Source: an uncultured Clostridia bacterium (lineage in GTDB: Bacteria > Bacillota > Clostridia > TANB77 > CAG-508). From it: a DNA stretch of 28,781 nucleotides. The translations under genes were made by a program, and so were the position numbers. How positions within the stretch are numbered: the first letter of the stretch is position 1; every line of letters begins with the position of its first letter. The stretch lies in NCBI GenBank assembly GCA_948891265.1, contig CAQUBD010000002.1, forward strand, positions 87,350 to 116,130, written 5' to 3'. Under the pieces are notes generated by a model. That model saw only the letters and a program-made list of their open reading frames with translations, was not told where the DNA came from and made no database searches. Shown piece after piece: positions 1-7,192 of this stretch.

Positions 1-627
1 ACCTTTGACGAAGCAAATGAGGGTAACATTCTCAGCGCAACAGTATTAGAAGATGGCTCAGCAGAGCTAATTCTGTACTTTATAAAAGACAAAGAGAATC
101 CTGACAATCCAGACAAGCCAGATCCAGAAGATCCCAATAAGCCAGTTAATCCTGACCCTGAGAATCCAGACAAACCAGATCCAGAAGAGCCAGATACGGA
201 AGATCCTAATAAGCCAGTCAATCCTGACCCTGAGAACCCAGATAAGCCAAATCCGGAAGATCCTAATAAGCCAGTTAATCCTGACCCCGAGAATCCGGAC
301 AAACCAGATCCAGAAGATCCAGGCGACACAGAAACTCCAGGAGATGAAGAGCAGCCTAATAGACAGCCCATCAATCCAGAAGTAGTTGTAGTAATACCTG
401 AAAAGCCTGAAAGAACTGAAATTACCAACACAGAGATCACTGGAACAGTAACAGTTATTAATCAGGAATCTACCGAAACAGAATCTAAGAAATCAGATGA
501 TTCTACAAAGGCAGATATTCCAAAGACGGGCGAGGAGACAAATGCAGCAAAACCATTAGCGATTTTGGTATGTGCATTAATGTTAGTAGCCGCCTTAATT
601 GGCAAACGGCGTTTCTTCCGTTCGTAG
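1..627 (+). CDS. C-terminal part of a sortase-anchored surface protein (partial, 5' end outside window)
   Basis: Frame 1 is open from the first base to a TAG at 625-627. The order seen is: the end of a beta-rich repeat domain (its last strand reads AELILYF, as in MucBP or Listeria-Bacteroides-type repeats); a Pro/Asp/Glu/Asn-rich tandem spacer at 91-325; a Ser/Thr-rich linker; a sortase motif IPKTGEE at about 523-543; a hydrophobic helix; and a basic tail ending KRRFFRS. This is a complete LPXTG-type cell-wall sorting signal, with I in place of L. The protein should be exported and covalently attached to peptidoglycan by sortase, with the spacer acting as a stalk through the wall. Adhesion or binding is likely, but the ligand-binding part lies outside the window. 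Codon use is clearly more G/C-rich than that of prfB downstream, which suggests an accessory gene. Confidence 0.9.
   Translation, partial: TFDEANEGNILSATVLEDGSAELILYFIKDKENPDNPDKPDPEDPNKPVNPDPENPDKPDPEEPDTEDPNKPVNPDPENPDKPNPEDPNKPVNPDPENPDKPDPEDPGDTETPGDEEQPNRQPINPEVVVVIPEKPERTEITNTEITGTVTVINQESTETESKKSDDSTKADIPKTGEETNAAKPLAILVCALMLVAALIGKRRFFRS
91..325 (+). repeat. Tandem Pro-rich repeats coding for the wall-spanning stalk
   Basis: About four imperfect units of 19-24 codons occur in tandem, built on NPDKPDPEDPNKPVNPDPE with variants such as PNPED and an inserted PDTED. Such repeats are prone to length change by slippage. Confidence 0.85.
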
Positions 628-691
628 TTCGTAATTAATCAATGTTATAAAATAATAAGCACAATTCTTTTAATAAGATATAGTGCAATAC

Positions 692-725
692 CCCCCCGAT
701 TCATTTGAATCGGGGGGCTTTTCTT
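692..725 (+). terminator. Intrinsic terminator after the surface-protein gene
   Basis: CCCCCCGATTC (692-702) pairs with GAATCGGGGGG (707-717) across a 4-nt loop and is followed by cttttctt. It is unusually G/C-rich for this window. Confidence 0.9.
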
Positions 726-738
726 CGTATGAAATATT

Positions 739-779
739 ATGGTCTATATGGTCAAGTTGATTTTTAAGCAATTGCCATA
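739..779 (+). repeat. Solo copy of the ~40-bp inverted-repeat arm, upstream of the prfB promoter
   Basis: The stretch begins ATGGTCTATATGGTCAAG and ends TTTTTAAGCAATTGCCATA. It matches the right arm of the element at 6641-7007 with a few substitutions. It ends 6 bp before the -35 box of prfB. No partner arm or core is visible next to it. Confidence 0.75.
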
Positions 780-785
780 TAAATA

Positions 786-814
786 TTGATAATATATATT
801 TATAATGCTATAAT
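786..814 (+). promoter_or_regulatory. Sigma-A promoter of prfB
   Basis: TTGATA (786-791), a 17-bp spacer and TATAAT (809-814). The predicted start of transcription is about 30 nt before the TTG start codon. Confidence 0.75.
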
Positions 815-851
815 ATTATAAAATCATATAAAGAGAAGGGAGAGATAATAG

Positions 852-1956
852 TTGTTAGAACTAGAAGAAACAATAAAATTGATTAATGAAATAAGTGAAA
901 GATTGAAGAATTTAGGTGAGTCTCTTTGACATACTTCACTTAGGAAACAGATTAAATGAACTTGAAGATCAAACAAGTAAAAGTGAATTTTGGGAAGATA
1001 CTGAAAATACAGCGAAAGTATTATCCGAAATAAAGAAAATAAAAAATAAGTATTCAAAATATAAAAACTTAGAAAAAGAAATCCAAAACTTGTTAGAATT
1101 ATCAGAATTAGTTCAATTAGAATATGATGAAGAAATAGCAAAAGATATTATAAAAAATACAAAGCTAGAACAGAAAATTTTAGAAAAGTTAGAATTAGAA
1201 ACTTTATTATCTGGAAAATATGACTCTAATAATGCAATTGTCACAATACATCCAGGAGCAGGAGGAACTGAATCACAGGACTGGGCAGAGATGTTATATA
1301 GAATGTATACAAGATGGGCAACAAAAAATGAATACCAAGTAAAAGAACTAGACTATTTAGAAGGAGAAGAAGCAGGAATAAAGAGTGTAACATTTGAAAT
1401 TGTAGGGCCAAATGCTTATGGATATATGAAAGGTGAAAAAGGTGTACATAGATTAGTAAGAATCTCTCCATTTGATAGTGGAGGAAGAAGACATACATCT
1501 TTTGCATCAGTAGAAGTATTACCTGAAATAACAGAAGATATAGAAATAAATATAAATCCAGATGACCTAAGGATAGACACATATAGAGCATCAGGAGCAG
1601 GAGGACAGCATATAAATAAAACTTCATCAGCAATAAGAATTACACATATTCCTACAAATATAGTAGTAGCTTGTCAATCAGAACGTTCTCAAATTCAAAA
1701 TAGAGAAACAGCAATGAAAATGCTTAAATCGAAACTATTTGATTTAAAAGAACAAGAACATAAAGACAAAATAGAAGATTTAAAAGGTGAACAAAGAGAA
1801 ATTGCATGGGGAAGTCAAATACGTTCATATGTATTTTGTCCATACACAATGGTAAAAGATCACAGAACAAATTTTGAAGTTGGAAATGTACAAGGTGTTA
1901 TGGATGGTGACTTAGATGGATTTATGGAAAGTTTTCTTAAAAATAATATAACCTAA
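852..1956 (+). CDS. prfB: Peptide chain release factor 2, made by programmed +1 frameshifting
   Basis: RF2 recognises UGA/UAA stop codons and triggers release of the finished peptide on the ribosome. The zero frame starts at TTG 852, preceded by GGGAGA (838-843), and reads LELEETIKL...LGESL before an in-frame TGA at 927-929. The +1 frame resumes with GAC at 928. Counting the joined product (367 residues), the stop-recognition tripeptide SPF falls at 205-207 and the catalytic GGQ at 250-252, the same numbers as in E. coli RF2; this strongly supports the start and the shift. A GTG at 916 would give only an N-truncated product and is in fact part of the shift signal. Low RF2 lets the ribosome pause at TGA and shift, so expression is autoregulated. 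It has its own promoter; no clear hairpin terminator follows. Confidence 0.97.
914..930 (+). promoter_or_regulatory. RF2 programmed frameshift site
   Basis: The internal Shine-Dalgarno-like AGGTGAG (914-920) is followed by TCT and the slippery CTT TGA C (924-930). Spacing is identical to the classic AGGGGG-TAT-CTT-TGA-C site. Confidence 0.95.
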
Positions 1957-1970
1957 GAAATATTCACAGT

Positions 1971-2134
1971 AAATCTCTATATATTTATATTTTTTTTGAA
2001 TGAAATGACGAATGTGATTGGAGAAGGTCTTTTTAGAACTCGTATTGAACCGAGGAATGTAATAAAAAAGAAATATAAATATATAGAGATTTAGCTAGAA
2101 TATATGACTAAACAATTTTTAAGTGATTGCTATA
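1971..2134. repeat. Copy 1 of the structured repeat: 122-bp core plus degenerate right arm
   Basis: The core 1971-2092 is bounded by perfect 22-bp complementary ends (1971-1992 with 2071-2092, starting AAATCTCTATATATTTATA). Inside, GAATGAAATGACGAATG, ATTGGAGA and the stretch AGAACTCGTATTGAACCGAG (2035-2054) are shared with copy 2 at 6755-6946. A degenerate ~35-bp arm (2099-2134, containing ATGACTAAACAATTTTTAAG) follows, matching the right arm at 6968-7007. No left arm is visible; its expected position lies inside prfB. The stretch fills the prfB-lysC gap and ends 8 bp before the lysC -35 box. Confidence 0.8.
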
Positions 2135-2141
2135 CAAGAAG

Positions 2142-2169
2142 TTACAAAAATATCGTAAAATCATATAAT
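2142..2169 (+). promoter_or_regulatory. Probable sigma-A promoter of the aspartate kinase gene
   Basis: TTACAA (2142-2147), a 16-bp spacer and TATAAT (2164-2169). Its -10 box overlaps the left arm of the hairpin at 2167-2214. Confidence 0.6.
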
Positions 2170-2214
2170 ATATAGAGCCATATTTTTAATAAAATGCGGT
2201 TCTATATATTTTTT
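2167..2214 (+). terminator. Terminator-like hairpin in the lysC leader
   Basis: AATATATAGAGCC (2167-2179) pairs with GGTTCTATATATT (2198-2210) over 13 bp with one G-U, followed by six T's (2209-2214). It ends 18 nt before the ATG of lysC and directly abuts the RBS. It could stop read-through from upstream or act as an attenuator. If the overlapping promoter is used, transcripts would start inside the left arm and lack part of the stem. Confidence 0.6.
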
Positions 2215-2232
2215 AAAGAGGTGATCCAAAAA

Positions 2233-3192
2233 ATGGACACAATTGTAATGAAATTTGGAGGAAGCTCTGTTGCAGATAATAATAGATTAAAGTTGGTAGC
2301 AAGTAAAATTATAGACTTGTATGACAAAAATAATAATATAGTTGTAATTCTTTCTGCACAGGGTAAAACAACAGACAAACTAATAGGAGAAGCATTAGAA
2401 CTCTCTAAAAATACAGAAGATAGAGAAATGGATATGTTACTTAGTACAGGAGAGCAAATAGCAATTGCCAAATTAAGTATACTATTAAATGCAATAGGAT
2501 ATAAGGCTATATCTTTAACAGGTTGGCAAGCAGGAATATTTACAAATAATACAAATCAAAATGCTATTATAGAAAATATAGATACAACAAGAATTTCAAA
2601 GGAATTAGAAGATAGAAAAATAGTAATAATAGCAGGATTTCAGGGATTTAATGAAAATTTAGATATAACTACATTAGGAAGAGGAGGTTCAGATACATCA
2701 GCAATAGCTATAGCTGCAGCATTAAAAGCTAAAGAATGTTACATTTTTTCTGATGTAGATGGAGTTTATACATGTGATCCTAATAAAATTAGTAATGCAA
2801 AAAAAATACCAGCACTTTCTTATGATGAAATGATGGAAATATCAAGTGAAGGTGCTAAAGTTCTTCATAATAGGTGTGCTGAGATTGGTGACAAGTTTAA
2901 AATTCCTATTATAACAAAATCTACTTTTAATAATAAAGCAGGCACAATAATTACAGATATTATTGAAGAAAACACAATTAAAAGTGTTGTAAAAAAAGAT
3001 ATTTCTAGAGTTTCTATAATAGGCAATGGAATTATTAGAAATACAAATTTTATAAAAAAAGTTATTGATCTTGTTAATAAAAACAAATTAGAAATGCTAG
3101 AATTCAATGTTTCTGAATCTAAGATTTCCATATGTTTTAAAAATTTAATTAGTGATGAAATTTTAGATAGCTTTCATAAAATAATTATTTAA
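2233..3192 (+). CDS. lysC: Aspartate kinase, short form with a single C-terminal ACT-like region
   Basis: Aspartate kinase phosphorylates aspartate in the first step of lysine, diaminopimelate, threonine and methionine synthesis. The kinase domain covers about residues 1-245: KFGGSSVAD at 7-15, STGEQ at 71-75, TTLGRGGSDTSA at 146-157, FSDVDGVYTCDP at 172-183 and SSEGAKVLH at 204-212. The remaining ~70 residues look like the second ACT domain of ordinary enzymes (ISRVSIIGNG, then a late ESKISI strand). At 319 residues it is about 80 short of the usual ~400, and the missing part corresponds to one ACT domain, so feedback control is probably altered. The start is ATG 2233, decided by AAAGAGGTGATCC (2215-2227); an upstream in-frame ATG at 2194 lies in the leader hairpin. 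No lysine riboswitch was recognised upstream. Confidence 0.93.
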   Translation: MDTIVMKFGGSSVADNNRLKLVASKIIDLYDKNNNIVVILSAQGKTTDKLIGEALELSKNTEDREMDMLLSTGEQIAIAKLSILLNAIGYKAISLTGWQAGIFTNNTNQNAIIENIDTTRISKELEDRKIVIIAGFQGFNENLDITTLGRGGSDTSAIAIAAALKAKECYIFSDVDGVYTCDPNKISNAKKIPALSYDEMMEISSEGAKVLHNRCAEIGDKFKIPIITKSTFNNKAGTIITDIIEENTIKSVVKKDISRVSIIGNGIIRNTNFIKKVIDLVNKNKLEMLEFNVSESKISICFKNLISDEILDSFHKIII

Positions 3193-3204
3193 AAGCTTTA
3201 GATA

Positions 3205-3231
3205 AAGGCGAGAGAAAATATCTCTCGCCTT
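3205..3231. terminator. Inverted repeat between convergent lysC and the beta-CASP gene
   Basis: AAGGCGAGAGA (3205-3215) pairs perfectly with TCTCTCGCCTT (3221-3231). It lies 13 bp after the lysC stop. No strong T-run follows on either strand, so termination is likely but not certain. Confidence 0.6.
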
Positions 3232-3264
3232 AAAAAGTGATATAAAAGATAGAGAAATTTGTTT

Positions 3265-4683
3265 TTAAACAAGTCCAACTATTCCAGAAGAGTTAATTCT
3301 AACGCCTACTTCTGAATCGGCTGTTATAATCTGATCTTCAGGTAAAGTCAAATTCTCTAAAAGATACTCCCTAAAAGCTGCCTGTACAGAAGTTTCTCCA
3401 TGATTGATAGATATAGACTGTGTAATAGGAAAGCTTTGTATTAACTCCAGTAACTGATCTCTTTTAGCATGAGATCCTATTTCAGCCGTTTTAGCTGTCA
3501 TACAACGAACAGTATATTCATTGTACTGGTAATTAATACTTTCACCATTTGCCGTGTTCATCAATCTTGATATTATGGAATCAGGAGAGCAATATCCTAA
3601 AGAGTGTATTAAAGCATCACTTCTTGGAATATATTCTCTTAAATAATAACTGATTGCTCCATGATCTCCCATACCACTAGGAGCCAATATAATTTTCGGT
3701 TCACTAGTAAAATATTTTTCTCTGGAAGAATTACTACTAGGTGTAACTCTGTAAACATCTTTTGGCATAAAGTTTCGCATTTCTTTTTTAATTCCTAAAT
3801 TCATGTACATATAACGTTTGTTGTATTCTTGAGAACTTCCTCCATCAACAACAACCATTGTATCCTTAGGAATTATACCTTTCTGCTTCCATGTTTTGAT
3901 ATAGTAAAGAGCTTTTTGGTGCCTGTCTTGTGCGAATGTTGGAAAAATAACAGTCATTCCGCTTTTAATTGCTTCTGCTGTATTCTTTTCCAAACACTTA
4001 TTGAATCTAGGATCTGTAGAATCCACATCCCCATAAGTTGATTCGCATACGATGTTAGAGATTTTCATATTTCTAACATCCAAAGGAGGCTTTTTAACAT
4101 GGCAGAAAATGTTTTGAGAGTTATAATCCCCAGTGTGAATAATAGTAATAGGTTCTCTGCCAGAACAAGTAATTTTAATTAATACAATTACAGCTCCTAC
4201 GATATGACCATTATCAAAGAAAGTAACAGTTATATCTTTGGCAGGCTTTATTACTTTTCCTACATTACAACCAATCACTTGACCTAATGTTTTTTTCACT
4301 TCTTCAGGACTACAAATTGTAGCACCACAAATGTCATCTTCTATAGAGGCTGCGTCATATAATGTGATGTCTATCAAAGATGCTGTTGCACAACTCATAT
4401 ATATTTTGCCTTTAAAGCCTTGACGCACTACTACAGGAAGAAGCCCGACGTGGTCTAAGTGATTGTGCGTCACAATTCCAAAACGCATCTTTTGAGTATC
4501 AAATGGAATAGAAGCATTGAATGTTTTGCTATCTTCTTCGCCCTGTATACAGCCAGCATCAGCAAAAAAATCGACTTCCCTTCCATCAGGCCAATGTGCT
4601 GTATAAATGAACATTGAGCCAGTTACATTATTATGTCTGCAATACCGTGTTACATAAAAGTCATCTAAATTTGCAATCTTCAT
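3265..4683 (-). CDS. Beta-CASP metallo-beta-lactamase-fold nuclease (RNase J/CPSF-like), paralog 1
   Basis: Predicted metal-dependent RNA-processing hydrolase of 472 residues. The zinc motif HNHLDH is at 73-78. Further conserved positions are the NGHIVGA histidine, the HTGDYNSQ aspartate, and beta-CASP motifs STYGD, FPTFAQDRHQKALY, APSGMGDHGA, GSHAK (motif B) and INHGE (motif C). The catalytic set looks complete. The protein is clearly paralogous to the product of 7193-8614 (both have VTGS near the N-terminus, THNHxDHxG, NGHxxGA, TGDYN and NHGE). It lacks the C-terminal domain typical of RNase J and is closer in size to CPSF73-like bacterial proteins. It is convergent with lysC and divergent from 4931-5788. 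Codon use is more G/C-rich than the core genes, so it is probably accessory. Substrate unknown. Confidence 0.88.
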   Translation of the reverse strand: MKIANLDDFYVTRYCRHNNVTGSMFIYTAHWPDGREVDFFADAGCIQGEEDSKTFNASIPFDTQKMRFGIVTHNHLDHVGLLPVVVRQGFKGKIYMSCATASLIDITLYDAASIEDDICGATICSPEEVKKTLGQVIGCNVGKVIKPAKDITVTFFDNGHIVGAVIVLIKITCSGREPITIIHTGDYNSQNIFCHVKKPPLDVRNMKISNIVCESTYGDVDSTDPRFNKCLEKNTAEAIKSGMTVIFPTFAQDRHQKALYYIKTWKQKGIIPKDTMVVVDGGSSQEYNKRYMYMNLGIKKEMRNFMPKDVYRVTPSSNSSREKYFTSEPKIILAPSGMGDHGAISYYLREYIPRSDALIHSLGYCSPDSIISRLMNTANGESINYQYNEYTVRCMTAKTAEIGSHAKRDQLLELIQSFPITQSISINHGETSVQAAFREYLLENLTLPEDQIITADSEVGVRINSSGIVGLV

Positions 4684-4822
4684 AATCTAATCACTCCTAT
4701 TTAATTAATAGCACTTGTATAATAGCTACACAAGTAAGTTTATAGTTAACAGTAACATTATATAATAAAAGTATACATAAATCAATACTAAAATGTTATT
4801 TTTTGAAATTTCGACAAATATA

Positions 4823-4851
4823 TTGATAATTATGTGAATGTATGGTAAAAT
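4823..4851 (+). promoter_or_regulatory. Candidate sigma-A promoter of the unknown gene at 4931
   Basis: TTGATA (4823-4828), a 17-bp spacer and TAAAAT (4846-4851). Confidence 0.6.
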
Positions 4852-4930
4852 AATATCACTAACATTAGAAGGGCTTTTAATCCAACATATACCAATTAAA
4901 TAAATTTCAAATTTTATAAAGGAGGACCCT

Positions 4931-5788
4931 ATGGCAAATAATTTATTTAATCAAGTGAAGGAGTATTTGCGGAAACAAGAAGAATTAAGCCAAAAGGAAG
5001 AGGAATTAATTTCTTCTTTAAAAAGAGACATCATAAATGTAAACTATGATGTACAAAAGATAAAAATTGACGATGATGAAGTATATTATCCGGTTTTACG
5101 TTATCCAAATGATTTTATAAAAGAAAATGAAACCTTTGAGAAAACAAAACATATGGATGTTGTTTTTCACAAATATACACTAAAAGATGCTAATGGAAGT
5201 AAATTAGCAATTAGTGAAAAGGCATCTCTTTATTGTGAGTTGGATCAAGAAGAAAATGGCATATTAATATGTAATAATTATGCCACTGGCAATGTGGACT
5301 ACACCATTGAGACAGAAGGTGATTTAAAATTCGCATTTCACAGAGTCTTTGAAGAAGATATTATTAAACAGGGGAAAGCCGAAAAATTTGTCCTAAAAGA
5401 TAACTTCTTCGATAACGAAAATACTCAAAACGAGAAAAAGTTCAGAAACTTCCTAACAACAATAGGTTCAGATTCAAAAATTACCTTAAAAGATATTATA
5501 GAGTCTGATCCTACAGTAGAAGTAAGGTTGACGCCGATGATATCGGCAAAGTTTAAAGTTAAAAAGAATAAAAAGAAAGGAGAGGTTTGGCTTAAAAATT
5601 CCTTATTAGGATTTAAGATAAACTCTAGGAATTTATGGCAAGTCTCCATAGTAATCCAAGCATACTTTGCTTCTAACATCAAACTGGAAAGACAAGAATT
5701 CCGGATGTGGACAATAGATGACGAAGAATGGCTTAGGAACGGTTTAAGCTTTGATGAAGCAATGGAACTTATAAAAGTAAAGGAATAA
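4931..5788 (+). CDS. Unknown charged protein, 285 residues
   Basis: I do not recognise this protein. The start ATG 4931 follows AAAGGAGGA (4918-4926) at ideal spacing. Residues 5-35 are rich in Glu/Lys/Leu and look like a coiled coil. The middle is a mixed alpha/beta region of about 60-170. Residues 180-250 have alternating hydrophobic and basic stretches, including a KVKKNKKKGE cluster that could touch nucleic acid. The C-terminus holds the acidic helix FDEAMELIKVKE. No membrane segment or signal peptide is seen, so it should be cytoplasmic. It stands between the two beta-CASP paralogs, divergent from the first and convergent with the HNH gene, with its own promoter and a shared terminator. 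A role with these neighbours is only guilt by association. Confidence 0.8.
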   Translation: MANNLFNQVKEYLRKQEELSQKEEELISSLKRDIINVNYDVQKIKIDDDEVYYPVLRYPNDFIKENETFEKTKHMDVVFHKYTLKDANGSKLAISEKASLYCELDQEENGILICNNYATGNVDYTIETEGDLKFAFHRVFEEDIIKQGKAEKFVLKDNFFDNENTQNEKKFRNFLTTIGSDSKITLKDIIESDPTVEVRLTPMISAKFKVKKNKKKGEVWLKNSLLGFKINSRNLWQVSIVIQAYFASNIKLERQEFRMWTIDDEEWLRNGLSFDEAMELIKVKE

Positions 5789-5798
5789 TAACTTCACT

Positions 5799-5830
5799 AA
5801 AAAGCCAGCACATAACAGTGCTGGCTTTTT
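5799..5830. terminator. Bidirectional terminator between 4931-5788 and the HNH gene
   Basis: AAAAAGCCAGCAC (5799-5811) pairs perfectly with GTGCTGGCTTTTT (5818-5830). T-runs on both strands let it serve both convergent genes. Confidence 0.95.
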
Positions 5831-5831
5831 A

Positions 5832-6524
5832 CTAATCTAATATTACATCTACATTCTCTAACTTAACTGCTGGTACTTTGGTATCGTGGTTCTTTTTCGC
5901 CAAAATTACTGTATAAAATCCATCAAGTAGATAATTTTTAGAATCTACTATAATAGGATATTTATACTGCTGGTACATTTTATAATGTTTAGTTATAGCT
6001 TTTAAGCTTGTAGAATGAAAAGTATCACTCATATTCATTGGGACAATAATATGCCCTATTTTTTCTTCGGCAAAAAAAACATTAGGTATAATCTGTATGC
6101 CTTTTTTTAATTTCTCTTCATGCTCTTTTTGAATTTCTTTTTTAAAGCTTTCTTGTTGATCAATGGAAAGCATTTTAAGTCTAAAATACTCTTCCACAGT
6201 GAGGTTTGATTTAGCCTCATTACATTCTTTACAAGAAGGAACCATATTTTCAGGTATAGTTGGACCGCCAAGTGAATATGGATATATATGGTCCACAGAC
6301 ATATCTGACTCATTAAATTCCTTTCCACAATAGGCACAAATATTTCGACCTTTTAATACATAAGTTAGTTCAGTCATTATAGACCGAAAGTCGATATATT
6401 GATTACCTTTTTTGTCATACTGTGGCAAAATTTTTAATATCTTATTTTTCCCTTCTTTTTCAACCCATGCAATCAGACTTCCATTCTCACAAAATTCAAA
6501 TCTATTAGGCAATTGTATAATCAT
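5832..6524 (-). CDS. HNH endonuclease-domain protein with a ParB/Srx-like C-terminus
   Basis: The 230-residue protein has a zinc-ribbon HNH motif: CAYC at 63-66, VDHIYP at 77-82, the N of PENMVP at 92-97, and CKEC at 98-101. This is the classic metal-dependent nuclease fold that cuts or nicks DNA. A charged helix spans about 108-143. The C-terminal stretch 188-223 (YPIIVDSKNYLLDGFYT...VPAVKLE) resembles the start of ParB/sulfiredoxin-fold domains (PI-V-DG-H-R-A-K-VPV-V), but a tyrosine replaces the usual histidine. This second assignment is tentative. The start ATG 6524 is set by AAGGAGGT (6533-6540); an upstream in-frame ATG at 6593 has no RBS. The 367-bp inverted-repeat element begins about 115 bp upstream. 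It is not IscB: there is no RuvC domain. Confidence 0.87.
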   Translation of the reverse strand: MIIQLPNRFEFCENGSLIAWVEKEGKNKILKILPQYDKKGNQYIDFRSIMTELTYVLKGRNICAYCGKEFNESDMSVDHIYPYSLGGPTIPENMVPSCKECNEAKSNLTVEEYFRLKMLSIDQQESFKKEIQKEHEEKLKKGIQIIPNVFFAEEKIGHIIVPMNMSDTFHSTSLKAITKHYKMYQQYKYPIIVDSKNYLLDGFYTVILAKKNHDTKVPAVKLENVDVILD

Positions 6525-6640
6525 ACAAGCATACCTCCTTAAAATTCTAAATCGACATTGAGTTACATAAATATTATATATTGTTTTTGGCAAAAATGCA
6601 ATAGAAATATAACTTTAATTTTTGATTTAATTAAAAATAG

Positions 6641-7007
6641 TATTGCAATCGCTTAAAAATTATTTGGTCATATAGACCATGATGGTTTCAACCTGTTCCT
6701 TACATTCAACAAGAATTTATAAATATTGCAACATGCGCCTTTTTCATTCAGGCTAAATCTCTATATATTTATATTCCTTTTGAATGAAATGACGAATGTG
6801 ATTGGAGAGGGTCTTAAAAGATATTAAATTGAGTGTATGATGGTGCGCAAAGTCGGAGAGGCTCATACACGCAATTTTAAATATTTTTAGAACTCGTATT
6901 GAACCGAGGAATGGAATGAAAAATGAATATAAATATATATAGATTTCCCATGAACATTCTTTATGTTATGGTCTATATGACCAAATAATTTTTAAGCAAT
7001 TGCCATA
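6641..7007. mobile_element. MITE-like element with 40-bp terminal inverted repeats and a structured core
   Basis: The arms 6641-6680 and 6968-7007 are inverted copies matching at 38 of 40 positions (right arm begins ATGGTCTATATGACC and ends GCAATTGCCATA). The core 6755-6946 has complementary 22-nt ends (6755-6776 with 6925-6946, one mismatch) and a nested hairpin in which GTGTATGA pairs with TCATACAC. No ORF fits inside. It resembles a non-autonomous transposable element, or a structured RNA carried by one; no target duplication was found by eye. It accounts for most of the 6525-7192 gap. Confidence 0.75.
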
Positions 7008-7036
7008 AAAAAATAGAAACTTAAATCAATAATGTA

Positions 7037-7065
7037 TTTACAAAATATACATAAAGTGATATTAT
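7037..7065 (+). promoter_or_regulatory. Candidate sigma-A promoter of beta-CASP paralog 2
   Basis: TTTACA (7037-7042), a 17-bp spacer and TATTAT (7060-7065), starting 30 bp after the right arm of the inverted-repeat element. Confidence 0.6.
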
Positions 7066-7141
7066 ATTATTACTAAATTCAATATTACATTAAATAAATA
7101 TTTGATGAAAGGAGAAAATTTTGTAACCAATAAATCTGCAC

Positions 7142-7170
7142 AGTTGTATAAAATTCAATAATATACAACT
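7142..7170 (+). promoter_or_regulatory. Hairpin in the 5' UTR of beta-CASP paralog 2
   Basis: AGTTGTATA (7142-7150) pairs with TATACAACT (7162-7170) across an 11-nt loop, 8 nt before the RBS. A similar ribosome-binding sequence (AAAGGAGAA) at about 7109 leads to no ORF. This could be a 5' stabiliser, an operator or a self-cleavage site. Confidence 0.5.
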
Positions 7171-7192
7171 AATTTAGAAAGGAGACATTCAT

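Noticed and set aside
1960..2233. Lysine riboswitch in front of lysC
   Set aside because: The conserved lysine-riboswitch core was not found, and the structured element also occurs upstream of an unrelated gene at 7193.
2865..3131. Long antisense ORFs inside lysC, rho, yabQ, prfB and the transposase
   Set aside because: They are mirror frames of well-supported genes, with low-complexity Leu/Ile/Phe products and no ribosome binding sites.
6641..7007. HEARO/omegaRNA of an IscB-type system, suggested by the nearby HNH gene
   Set aside because: The HNH protein has no RuvC domain or bridge helix, and the element has long terminal inverted repeats unlike a guide scaffold next to iscB.
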